From: Saccharina japonica
Lineage: Eukaryota; Sar; Phaeophyceae; Laminariales; Laminariaceae
Direction: 5' to 3'
NCBI GenBank assembly: GCA_008828725.1
Contig: MEHQ01003017.1
Span: 124,001-188,000, forward strand
Length of the DNA: 64,000 bases
Shown: positions 1 through 9,925 of the stretch, in pieces
How the letters are laid out: every line of letters starts with the position of its first letter
Position numbering within the stretch: position 1 is the first letter of the stretch
Position numbers and translations under genes: made by a program
Notes under the pieces: model-generated
The model's input: only the letters and a program-made list of their open reading frames with translations
The model's database searches: none
Told to the model about the DNA's origin: nothing

Positions 1-1664
1 ATATGTGGTGGTTGGTGTGGCTCGTGTTGTTCGTTATCAGTACCGTTTATTTAATTGCATCATCATCGCCATTAACTATACAAGCGACATCCTCTTCGTA
101 CAATTCTATTATTAATAGGTCAGCATATCATCACATCATACCTGCCCCGTTGAACTCCCCCCACATGGCTGTGCTAACAACGCCCATGATCTGTTCTCGA
201 ATCTCGTCTATCCCCTCTCCTGCCGAACCCTGAAGTGCGCCGTCCGCCTGCCGTACCATATAAATATGTGCCATCATATCGCAGAGGAAAATGGGCAAAA
301 GAGAAACATAGATGAAATCAAAAGGCAACATGGAAAAATTAGAGGTGCATGCATTGGATGACGAGCAGCACGCAGATACCAGGGAGAGAACGGCAACATA
401 TTGAATGTCGGGGAGAAAAGAGAAGACGGACAAAGACGACCCCATCCATGGTCGTTCTTCGTTCTTCGTCGTTGTTGTTGTGTTGGTATAATACAGATTG
501 GTATAATAAAACAGAAAAAAAAAACATACTCGTACGAGTACCTCGTATGCTTTTCTTGGTGTTCACTATTATTGTGTGTGTTTGGTGTGGTGGTATTTTT
601 AATGTGATATTAATATTAATAGTTTGATTTTGATGCATCGAGTTTCAACCGTAAGGGCAGCGAACGCTGGTTGAATAAGGGCGGGCGAAAGATAGAAGGA
701 GGGTCGCAACGTTTTACCCGTGCTGTTCACTGTTCACTGTTGACTGCACGGCAGAAACTGCCCTGCTGTACTCGTACCACTGACTGCTGTGTGCCCCTGC
801 TCAGGCTCGTGACGTTATGTACGATATAATACCATGACTGCCACGTATGGGTGTACGTCGGTATCCCAGTATCTCTCTATATATATCTCGAGACGCGACG
901 ACCACCACAGCTAACCATACACATGCAGCAGTAGTTCATCGACTCGAACACTCAGGGTCTGGGTCCGCCACGCTGCACGTGAAACCTAACGTGGCTACAA
1001 AACGAGTACACACAAGCTGATTCTAGAACAAAAAAAAAGCGAGCCCGCGAGGCCACCACCGGTGCTCATCAGAGTACCTGGCACCAGGTATGGCACGCCA
1101 GGCGTGGGACCAGGTACCTTGGTATTGGTATATCAATACATACGACAGGCGGACGCGGAGGGAGAAGAAAAAACCGCAAAAAACAACGAAGCAGATAATC
1201 CTCTTTCCCGTCCTCCCGTCGGCGGCGGGCGGGGCGACGTGCCCACCCATTCTATTTCCCAATAATTTTACATCCTTTTTATCGTACGGTATGTTGCAAC
1301 ATCCGCGCTACGTACGTACGGATCGACGCGCAGTCTTTGCTTGCTTGGCGCAGTCTTTGCTTGCTTGGGGGAGCAAGCGAAGACAAATCTACGAAATACC
1401 GAGTATGATGTATGTATGATACAAGCAACAACAACAATTGTCGTGTTGGTGTTGTTGTGGGCGTTGGGTATCTCCACCAGTTCCTGTGATGATATGAATA
1501 TGTGCGAGTCTTGCGCTTTGTGTGATATGTGATCAAAATAGTTGTCCGATAAAATCTCCTTGAAACGAATAAAAGACGTCGACAAAAACACTCCGTACGA
1601 ATAACGACCGGTCTCCTATTCTCCACTACAGTCAGGTACGGGAACTCTCTGTACGAGCAAGCAC

Positions 1665-1717
<53 letters not shown>
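1..1717. repeat. Copy 1 of an identical 1.7-kb duplication
   Basis: This stretch matches 2978-4694 at a constant offset of 2977, and every position and reading frame I compared was the same. It begins at the window edge, so the true left end is unknown. It stops in a CAG/CTG tract exactly at the N at 1718. Perfect identity in sequence otherwise full of diverged repeats means either a very recent duplication or an assembly artefact (haplotig or contig overlap joined by a one-base gap). It holds the same candidate minus-strand exon (142-247) as copy 2. Confidence 0.95.
142..247 (-). CDS. Candidate exon, duplicate of 3119-3224
   Basis: Identical to the candidate exon at 3119-3224, described there. 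It exists only because of the 1.7-kb duplication, and if that is an assembly artefact this copy is not real. Confidence 0.2.
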
Positions 1718-1718
1718 N
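1718..1718. other. Ambiguous base (N), probable assembly join
   Basis: The only N in the window. It lies inside a CTG/CAG tract, exactly where the two 1.7-kb copies diverge (copy 2 continues with an A at 4695). This fits a scaffold join or a collapsed trinucleotide tract. Confidence 0.9.
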
Positions 1719-1721
1719 GCA

Positions 1722-1976
1722 TGACGGGACGGGACGGTAAATTACATTATCTCGACGGGACGGGACGGTAATTTTCAACGGGAGCGATTTTCTTGGCGGG
1801 ACGGGACGGTAAAGTTCAACGGGGCAGATTTCGATGACGGGACGGGACGGTAAAGTTCAACGGTTGGATATTTGTCGGCGGGACGGGACGGGACGGGATT
1901 TGACGGGACGACGGGAACAGTTTAACGACGGTTTAACCGTCCCGTCCCGCCGTTACCGTCGTTACCGTCCCGCCAA
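1722..1976. repeat. GACGGG minisatellite with an inverted end
   Basis: Repeats of GACGGGACGGGACGG alternate with short spacers such as TAAAGTTCAACGGG, in about five blocks. From about 1936 the motif appears in reverse complement (CCGTCCCGTCCCGCCG), so the right end can fold back on the array around a GGTTTAACC centre. I see no coding potential. Confidence 0.85.
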
Positions 1977-2977
1977 AATACCGTGATAAGCCTTGTAAAA
2001 TATCGAACGAAGTGCGGTCACGCCGCATGCCTCGTACACAAACTACCCGGTACAAATTACAAACCGTCTTTGCAATCTATGTATGTATGTATTATTAAGA
2101 CGTATATAAAAAAGGCATTTCATCTTTTTCATCTTTTTATTGTTTGCATCTTTTCTCCGCCCAAGTAAACACACATCTTGCACAGAACAGATCTGTCAAC
2201 AACCAGAGACAAGAAGAGAGACCACTCGGCTTTATAGATAAATATTCATAATATTCATAATAGATACGTAAAGAGAGGCACCCGCCGCCGCCGCCGCTCT
2301 GCTGCTGCAGCTGCTGTAATTCGGCGGCCAGGCCCTCGGGCTTCGAGCAGTTCTATCATTTATACGTGGCAACAGATACATACGATGCGTAATGCGCAGT
2401 CTGTCAATTGGTACACAATACACGATCAAAAATCGTTTAATAAGCGCCGCGTGATTGCCGTGTCGTGAAGTAAGAACTAACGAAGAAGGAACAACAGCTA
2501 TCAATACGATGCTACGTATAAGATACGATGATACTGATGATAAGACGAGTAGCTTACGTATTGCTTTTACAAGGGGTTTGGACGTTTGGACGGATAGATA
2601 GGGGCCCAATGACTTGAGTAGACTACGAACCGACTTCGCAGATGGGCTGTCTCTTTTCAACACTGCTGCATATACGGCGACAGCATTACGACGAGTGCGC
2701 GCGTAAGCAGAACAGAAGTTCGTATTAATAGACGTATCGTATCGACTACGGAGCACAATGACGAAAAACATAAATCGTATCGTCGTATCTCGTACGTATT
2801 CTTCGTATCTCAATTCACAAGTGCCGGTACGCCGGTACGCTTTCACCACACGCCTGCCCCAGTTTCGTTTTATTTATCTTCCTTTTATTTACGATACATT
2901 TTGTAATTTGTACCTCTTCTGCACGCAGACATGCGGACTGTAGAATCCAGAGGCGAAGAGGTTGTCTTGTCATCATC
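1977..2977. other. Unassigned sequence between the two duplicate copies
   Basis: Apart from the GACGGG array this is the only sequence separating the duplicate copies. A 205-codon minus-strand frame (2232-2849) spans much of it but resembles no family I know. A 59-bp minus segment at 2282-2340 looks more like an exon: it follows an AG, ends before GTGCCT, and reads PEGLAAELQQLQQQSGGGG, which would suit a Q-rich helix. No other feature was recognised. Confidence 0.4.
2282..2340 (-). CDS. Possible short Q-rich exon
   Basis: On the minus strand this reads PEGLAAELQQLQQQSGGGG between an AG acceptor and a GTGCCT donor (19 codons plus 2 nt). Its incoming phase (0) does not match the outgoing phase (1) of the candidate exon at 3119-3224, so another exon would have to lie between them. 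Chance is a real alternative. Confidence 0.15.
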
Positions 2978-4641
2978 ATATGTGGTGGTTGGTGTGGCTC
3001 GTGTTGTTCGTTATCAGTACCGTTTATTTAATTGCATCATCATCGCCATTAACTATACAAGCGACATCCTCTTCGTACAATTCTATTATTAATAGGTCAG
3101 CATATCATCACATCATACCTGCCCCGTTGAACTCCCCCCACATGGCTGTGCTAACAACGCCCATGATCTGTTCTCGAATCTCGTCTATCCCCTCTCCTGC
3201 CGAACCCTGAAGTGCGCCGTCCGCCTGCCGTACCATATAAATATGTGCCATCATATCGCAGAGGAAAATGGGCAAAAGAGAAACATAGATGAAATCAAAA
3301 GGCAACATGGAAAAATTAGAGGTGCATGCATTGGATGACGAGCAGCACGCAGATACCAGGGAGAGAACGGCAACATATTGAATGTCGGGGAGAAAAGAGA
3401 AGACGGACAAAGACGACCCCATCCATGGTCGTTCTTCGTTCTTCGTCGTTGTTGTTGTGTTGGTATAATACAGATTGGTATAATAAAACAGAAAAAAAAA
3501 ACATACTCGTACGAGTACCTCGTATGCTTTTCTTGGTGTTCACTATTATTGTGTGTGTTTGGTGTGGTGGTATTTTTAATGTGATATTAATATTAATAGT
3601 TTGATTTTGATGCATCGAGTTTCAACCGTAAGGGCAGCGAACGCTGGTTGAATAAGGGCGGGCGAAAGATAGAAGGAGGGTCGCAACGTTTTACCCGTGC
3701 TGTTCACTGTTCACTGTTGACTGCACGGCAGAAACTGCCCTGCTGTACTCGTACCACTGACTGCTGTGTGCCCCTGCTCAGGCTCGTGACGTTATGTACG
3801 ATATAATACCATGACTGCCACGTATGGGTGTACGTCGGTATCCCAGTATCTCTCTATATATATCTCGAGACGCGACGACCACCACAGCTAACCATACACA
3901 TGCAGCAGTAGTTCATCGACTCGAACACTCAGGGTCTGGGTCCGCCACGCTGCACGTGAAACCTAACGTGGCTACAAAACGAGTACACACAAGCTGATTC
4001 TAGAACAAAAAAAAAGCGAGCCCGCGAGGCCACCACCGGTGCTCATCAGAGTACCTGGCACCAGGTATGGCACGCCAGGCGTGGGACCAGGTACCTTGGT
4101 ATTGGTATATCAATACATACGACAGGCGGACGCGGAGGGAGAAGAAAAAACCGCAAAAAACAACGAAGCAGATAATCCTCTTTCCCGTCCTCCCGTCGGC
4201 GGCGGGCGGGGCGACGTGCCCACCCATTCTATTTCCCAATAATTTTACATCCTTTTTATCGTACGGTATGTTGCAACATCCGCGCTACGTACGTACGGAT
4301 CGACGCGCAGTCTTTGCTTGCTTGGCGCAGTCTTTGCTTGCTTGGGGGAGCAAGCGAAGACAAATCTACGAAATACCGAGTATGATGTATGTATGATACA
4401 AGCAACAACAACAATTGTCGTGTTGGTGTTGTTGTGGGCGTTGGGTATCTCCACCAGTTCCTGTGATGATATGAATATGTGCGAGTCTTGCGCTTTGTGT
4501 GATATGTGATCAAAATAGTTGTCCGATAAAATCTCCTTGAAACGAATAAAAGACGTCGACAAAAACACTCCGTACGAATAACGACCGGTCTCCTATTCTC
4601 CACTACAGTCAGGTACGGGAACTCTCTGTACGAGCAAGCAC

Positions 4642-4694
<53 letters not shown>
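2978..4694. repeat. Copy 2 of the identical 1.7-kb duplication
   Basis: Partner of 1-1717. Because it continues on both sides into unique sequence, it is more likely the authentic locus. Near the right end a CTG tract (about 4641-4694) reads as polyglutamine on the minus strand, in a frame open from 4720 to 4256. Confidence 0.95.
3119..3224 (-). CDS. Candidate internal exon, unknown product
   Basis: On the minus strand the segment lies between an acceptor (GTACGGCAG) and a strong donor (GGGGCAG then GTATGA). It is 106 bp: 35 codons plus 1 nt, no stop. It reads ADGALQGSAGEGIDEIREQI and continues as an amphipathic-looking helix ending GEFNGA. I recognise no family. It could belong to the same Q-rich minus-strand gene as the exons at 5278-5752, but no phase link was established. 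Confidence 0.3.
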
Positions 4695-4720
4695 ACGTTC
4701 GAACGTTCTAACTGCGCCAC
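4256..4720 (-). CDS. Polyglutamine-containing open frame, doubtful gene
   Basis: A 154-codon minus frame starts MAQLERSNV and runs into about 17 glutamines encoded by mixed CAG/CAA, then RACSYREFPYLTVVENRR. The mixed codons could mean a coding polyQ rather than a pure CAG microsatellite. Beyond residue 50 the composition (Tyr/Arg/Thr-rich, no motif) looks non-coding, so only the polyQ part may be an exon. The tract spans the duplication boundary at 4694. Confidence 0.2.
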
Positions 4721-5277
4721 TATTTATCGTATTATAATCAAGTGTTTTAGTATGCCGCCCACATGGATCTGACGAGGCGGGAAGGGAGATACGCGTACAG
4801 GTAGCAAAACAAACATATGCCGCCAGCAGCGAGTCAGACGCTACGCGCTACGTCGCAAAGCGAATACCACTCTTCTTGTGCTTGCCTCTTCTCGCCTCTG
4901 CTTGACTAGCTAGCAATTTTCAAGCTAAAACAGGCAGAGAGCAAGGCATGGAGAGAGCTACGTAAAACGAGGCTAAAAGTCGCTAAACACGTTGGTTGCA
5001 CCCACCCGTCATCTCATCGAAACAGAGCATTAGGGGGGGGGGAGATGCTTTCGCTGGGGACGCAGCAGACCACAAACGGAAGCTGAAGTTTTGTACAGGC
5101 AACATGGTACGCCCAGTACTGATCCAAACATCGAAACAGATACACAAGTTGGCTGGGGGTTCTCGTCTGCGCGCGCCTCCTACGAACGTGGTATTCATAG
5201 TTGTCGACACAGGTACCGGAGGGAAAGGGAGGAAGGTAGAAAGTGATGTGTCCGCAGGACAGACCAGCCAACCTCAC
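4695..5277. other. Sequence downstream of the candidate minus-strand gene
   Basis: The minus frame of the exon at 5278-5480 stays open through here to 5014, so the exon may simply continue, or an intron may end at an AG near 5128 before YWAYHVACTKLQLPF. I cannot choose. 4695-4990 shows no recognisable feature. Confidence 0.35.
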
Positions 5278-5752
5278 CTGCAAGAGCATGGTTGCCCGCA
5301 TACCATCTGTATTCGCTTGCTCCAGAAACGCCGGGATAGACTTGGCTCGAAGCATCGCGGCCCTCCTGCTTTCGGCAGTGTCCCTTCGGACCTGTCTCAC
5401 CCGAGGCGTATTCAGTGCTGGGTGCCCGAACCTATGCCACCACGTGTGATCGTAGGGAAAGGAATCCGGAGGATTAGTATCTGCATTCATCAATTTTCGA
5501 GGGTTAAATCTCTACGAAGTCACGACCAGTGGCATGGACTCCTCTTGAACAATCTGAATTTTCACGTAATACTCATCCCTACTAGAAATCCCTCCACCTA
5601 TTGTGGAACACCCATTTCACCGACGGAGTTCTGCTGTTCTGCTGGTGCAACTACGACGTGCTGCTGAGACTGTGCTGCTGTGCTCACACCCGTTTTATAG
5701 GGAGGGGGCGCGTCGTTTGGCCCCACGCCATGTCCATAAGCCTGGAGCGCTG
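5278..5752 (-). CDS. Partial minus-strand gene, two phase-matched exons
   Basis: Upstream exon 5752-5621 is 132 bp (2 nt + 43 codons + 1 nt). It follows an AAAACCAG acceptor, ends at TCCGTCG before GTGAAA, and encodes a Q/P-rich stretch with DAPPPYKTG and AEQQNSV. Downstream exon 5480-5278 is 203 bp (2 nt + 67 codons). It follows AATGCAG, ends CTTGCAG before GTGAGG, and encodes DHTWWHRFGHPALNTPRVRQ, then a basic helix RRDTAESRRAAMLRAKSIPA. The phases fit (1 nt + 2 nt makes an Asp codon). The WWHRFGHP motif faintly recalls Copia pre-integrase domains, but nothing else supports that. The implied intron (140 bp) is much shorter than those of the channel gene, which counts against this model. Confidence 0.35.
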
Positions 5753-6840
5753 CTGGTTTTGAAAGGCGTAAAATTGCACCCATCCACGCCCCATCCTCGC
5801 GATCGAGGAGAAGTGCTCGCTCAGGTAAAGCGTGTATTTCCTCGTGTAGCTCTGCGCTCAGCGTTGCAGGCGATTGTGCTCTGGAGCACTCTCATCCCCG
5901 AAGCCTCGAAAATACCGCGGAACGTTCTGCTGTTTACGTGTTGCTGTTTGCTGCTTGCTGTTTACCGCTGTCGGGTTCGTGCGGCGTCCTCTGGGCTGCT
6001 GTGCTGCAGCAGCCCTTGCGCGTTTGCAGCACCTCTCAGCAGTATGCAGAATGCGTCGTCCACTCTGTATCATCGGAGAAGAACCGCGGGAGATGAGGAG
6101 CTCCCTCCGCCGCCCCCTGTGTCTCCGCCTCGGTCGCGTGCTTCTGCTTCCACTCCTTCCGCTTTGCCAGGGTGAGCGAGATAGGCACATAGTAGTGTGC
6201 AGGCTGCTGCTGCTGTTTGCACGTTATTTGTTGGGAGTGATTTATTTACACGTAACGGAAGTACGACGATATTTTAGACTTGCACGTACCGTACATATGT
6301 TACGAGCCGGTATATACAGAGTAGCCTTCGGAATGACCTCCAGTAACTGTTACGCACGAGTGCGTCGATGCTACTCGTACGTAAATTTTTATTTTTTTCG
6401 AGTATTTATTACGTACTCGTGTATCTCATACTCACTCGTACTCGAAGTCGTACACATAGTCACGGGGACATGTACCGGTATACATATAAATATCATACGA
6501 TGTGCTGGGGCTGCTGGTGCTGTTGTGCCAGCATGATAAGCGCTTGTTGGTGATGCACGATGACCTCACTCTCCAAGTACGAGTACAGCCTGGTACGGCA
6601 GCAGTATTCGTAGAGTACTTTGGTCAAGATAGTAGAGGTCGTTTCGACGTCGCCACCCGCCCATGATATAGTATGTGCTGCTGCTACTCCTGTAAGTACT
6701 GTAGTACGGACGGATAGGTAACTACAGCAGTAGGTATGATATAATGCGAGACGAGACACCGCGTCAAGCACGACCTGGATACAACAGGGGAACACGGGAA
6801 CATCAGAACAAGTTTAAACTTTAAACGTTTAAAATCAGCA
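5753..6840. other. Low-complexity region, no supported gene
   Basis: CTG/CAG-rich and compositionally biased. Overlapping frames exist on both strands (for example 5858-6190 minus, R/Q-rich, and 5874-6536 plus, L/C-rich), but none has a recognisable domain. The minus strand near 5890-6170 could hold an upstream exon of the 5278-5752 gene (a GTAAAC donor follows RRTNPTA), but its phase does not fit. Confidence 0.4.
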
Positions 6841-6970
6841 TTTGAAGGAGACCCCAAAGATCCGTTTACGTACTTTTTTTTTTTTTTACGATTGAAAACG
6901 AGGGGTGGACGAACCTTGATAGTTGATCTTTACGGGGTTTTTGTGCTTGGCGCCTGAAGCCGACCTTCCG

Positions 6971-7001
6971 ACCCGAACCCTAACCCGAACCCGAACCCTA
7001 T
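6971..7001. repeat. Interstitial telomere-like repeat (CCCTAA strand)
   Basis: Degenerate CCCGAACCCTAACCCGAACCC-type repeats, matching TTAGGG/TTCGGG on the other strand. Too short to be a chromosome end. Similar short runs occur at 31223, 38265, 43051 and 63311. Confidence 0.6.
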
Positions 7002-8508
7002 GCCAGTGGTAAGTGCTGGGATGCTGTGCTTGGTAAGACTCTACGTTGACTCAGCCGGCGTTGATGCTGAGCTTGGAAAGACTCTATAATAGGGTGACTC
7101 GGGATGATGTGGCTGGGAAAGACTCCCAAGTTGATTGAGCCGCGTAAAACATACCCTTAGCCAATCAGAGTGCCTAAACAGCTAGGGAGATCTAATATCA
7201 TGTTTCGTCCAGTACTGTTGAAAACAGGTCTTAAATCCCGTACGTTTGGCATACTGCTATACCGCTAATAGTATACTGCAGCAAGCAATTCATGTTTGTA
7301 AGTACGCGATTCCCCTTCATAATGTCAATGTTGTTAACTTGAAATCCTGGGGGTGTCGCAAGTTGAAAAGGGATACTCGTAACACATTCATAGTTATTTT
7401 TGGAGCAAAATATGTGGCATAGTATTGCCCAAAGTAATACATAGTAGGAGGGAGGGCCATTCCTAACGAACAAACTATATCACGATACGAGTATCATACG
7501 TGAGGTACAGCAGTGGGCGCCCGGTGTTAAGGAACGTCAATTTGGCGTCCAGGCTCAAAGTCATACTTTGTTTCCGACGTTGATCTATCTCTTAAATTGT
7601 GCACGACGTATGTATACGATTTACATTGGATCCCACTGGTGAGCTGTGTTTTTTAACCCAATTTTCCTAATGTTCGTACCAATCTGAGCCCGTTTTTCTT
7701 AACATAGTGTTTCTTAACTGCAGGCGCCCACTACTGGTGCTGTATTTGTGTCGAATCGGGATTTTTAATGTCGAGATTCACGAAAGAGAACTCGTGAATC
7801 GTGACGCCATTTTGTTTAGCTTTAACCTACTAGTAGAAGAAAACAAAATCACTATCCGTGACAATTTGTCGTGGCTTTACCCGTACTGTTTTGTAGCAAA
7901 TACGCCTGATCAAGGCATTGCTGTGTAGCCCACGCAACCCAACGGTACCCGAAGACCGGTATAGAGGGGCATATAGCTGACTCTGGTACGTACACCGGTT
8001 GTGGACGGCAAGCGGCTGCCCAAAGCAACCGCTGGGCGCGGACTAACGAGCACGTTGCGGCCTCGAACCCTCGAGGAGGAGGAGGCACAGCGCAAACGAA
8101 GAGCGAAGCAGAATATCCTGAGAATCTGGGCGAGGCCGGGCAGACGGCCAGTGAGATTGGAGTCTCGCCGGCCGGGCCGGACCGACGGCTCGGGAGATTG
8201 AAACATCATAGGCTGGGTCGGGCTTCGGTCCGTGATTTGAAAATGTGTCACGGGCTCGGCCCGGCTACGAGGTCCCCCTCGCGCACCACCACCCGCAAAG
8301 ATTCTTGGATTTGAAATATTCTTGGATGTTTTATAGATTGAAAATGTCACCAAACGTGACACGAAATGTGACATACCTGGAATTAGCTATTTTCGTTTCT
8401 AGACCTGAAAAGTCACGAAGCGTGATATCTTGCCGTCATGATCAAATGTCACGAATCGTGAGTTGTGTTTGTTCGCCAGGAAGGACCTTGAGCAGGAACT
8501 CACAGATT
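7002..8508. other. No gene recognised; small palindromic motifs
   Basis: No frame with a recognisable domain. At 8340-8470 a short motif recurs in variants around GTCACGAATCGTGA, a near-palindrome. A GC-rich plus frame at 8001-8201 contains EEEEAQRKRRAKQ but has no supporting splice or family signal. Confidence 0.4.
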
Positions 8509-8800
8509 ACTACACTACAGCATCATAGTACACAGAGTACTCAAAATAATACACAGGGTACAAAAAGTACAGTACAAATACTACACAGAGCACAGAGTAC
8601 ACACAGATACCATTAATAGTGACTACTGTAATTGTACACACAGAGAACAGTACCGAGAGCACACAGCACAGAGTACATATAATACACAATACAATACACA
8701 ACGAGTGAGCACACAGAGTTAGTGTTGCTGTGCTGGAGAGCAGAGTGCACACAGCAGTACAGTCAGTACACACGGCTGTGCTACGCTGTACAGCTGAGTG
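8509..8800. repeat. Degenerate CACAGAGTAC minisatellite
   Basis: Irregular repeats around ACACAGAGTACA and near-complementary GTACACACAG strings. The same motif fills 9600-9920. I see no coding potential. Confidence 0.7.
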
Positions 8801-9598
8801 CACATAATATTATAGAAAAATAACACAAGAAGAGTAAAAATAGTACTTCTTATACAAGGCGCTTCGCGTCGCGGGCGGTTGCGTCCGCGACGCTCGCTCA
8901 TCAAGGACACAGCATAATATTGTATACATAAAAGAAAGTCACAGATGGCACAGAAAATAAGGAGGAAACAGGCGACTTGCAAATGCCAAGAGCTTCATGC
9001 TCCAGGACAACAAAGCTATATGGTCGAAAGAGCAAGCACGGCACCACGGCACACAGCAGGGCGCTGCTCTGCCTGCTGGATGCAATGTGTGCCGTGTTCG
9101 TTATTCTATGTGTGGTTCTTCGTATTTTGTATTCTGTTGCACGGCAAACGGGACAACAAAAAACAAAAGTTTGATAAAAAAACAAATTGATGAGGCTGCC
9201 ACATTTCGGGCGAGAGGTCCAGACACAGCAGTTCATCAGCGTTTCTCAGCCTTCTCAACCACCACTCTCAGAGCGATGACGCACACCATACCATAACATA
9301 CCATACAGCCTCGAAGACTTGGTGCCATCTCGTTCCGTGTAAGGCGAGTAATCATCGGCCGCGCATGATGCTGCCTGCGCAAAGCACCACTCTTTTTTTG
9401 TGGATGAATCGAAGAAAACAATCGAAGAAACAAAGAAGAAAAATAATGCCAGGACCGATCCCGAAAAAATCGTTTTCCCTTCGGCTATCAAGAGCTGCAG
9501 GCTGAGAGTGGGCTGAGAGGCCAGGGATGTGTCAAGTGTCAAGGCTGGCCTCCGGAGTGGGGGAGAGAAACGTACTAAGGTCAATATTACACGAGTCC
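8801..9598. other. Unassigned stretch between minisatellite blocks
   Basis: No recognisable gene or repeat family. Short frames on both strands overlap without motifs. Confidence 0.4.
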
Positions 9599-9925
9599 AC
9601 ATAGAGTACAAATCATATCACGCGTACAAAACACAGAGTACACCTAGTGTGTTGCCAGGTACAGCAGAGTACAGCGTAAATATAGGATAGAGTACACAAA
9701 AGCGTACACAGAGTACACATATAGTAGACTACGACTACACACAGAGCGTACTTATAGTACACAGCGGTACTCTATACTGTGCTGTACAGCAAGGTACACG
9801 GAGTGTTACTCTACGGCAGAACACACAGAGTACGCAAACCGTACAAAGAGTACACACACTACACACAAAGCACCCACATACTACACACAAAGCACACGCT
9901 GTTTGTACACAGAGTAAACCCCATG
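9599..9925. repeat. Degenerate CACAGAGTAC minisatellite, second block
   Basis: Same motif as 8509-8800: GTACACAGAGTAC variants with irregular spacing. Confidence 0.7.

Noticed and set aside
131..445. 104-codon minus frame taken as a whole gene (and its twin at 3108-3422)
   Set aside because: Only the 106-bp part with splice signals looks coding. The N-terminal half is low-complexity and hydrophobic without a motif.
5278..5480. Copia pre-integrase domain (WWHRFGHP)
   Set aside because: Only the short WHR-GHP-like motif matches. The zinc-binding residues and any integrase or reverse transcriptase are absent nearby.
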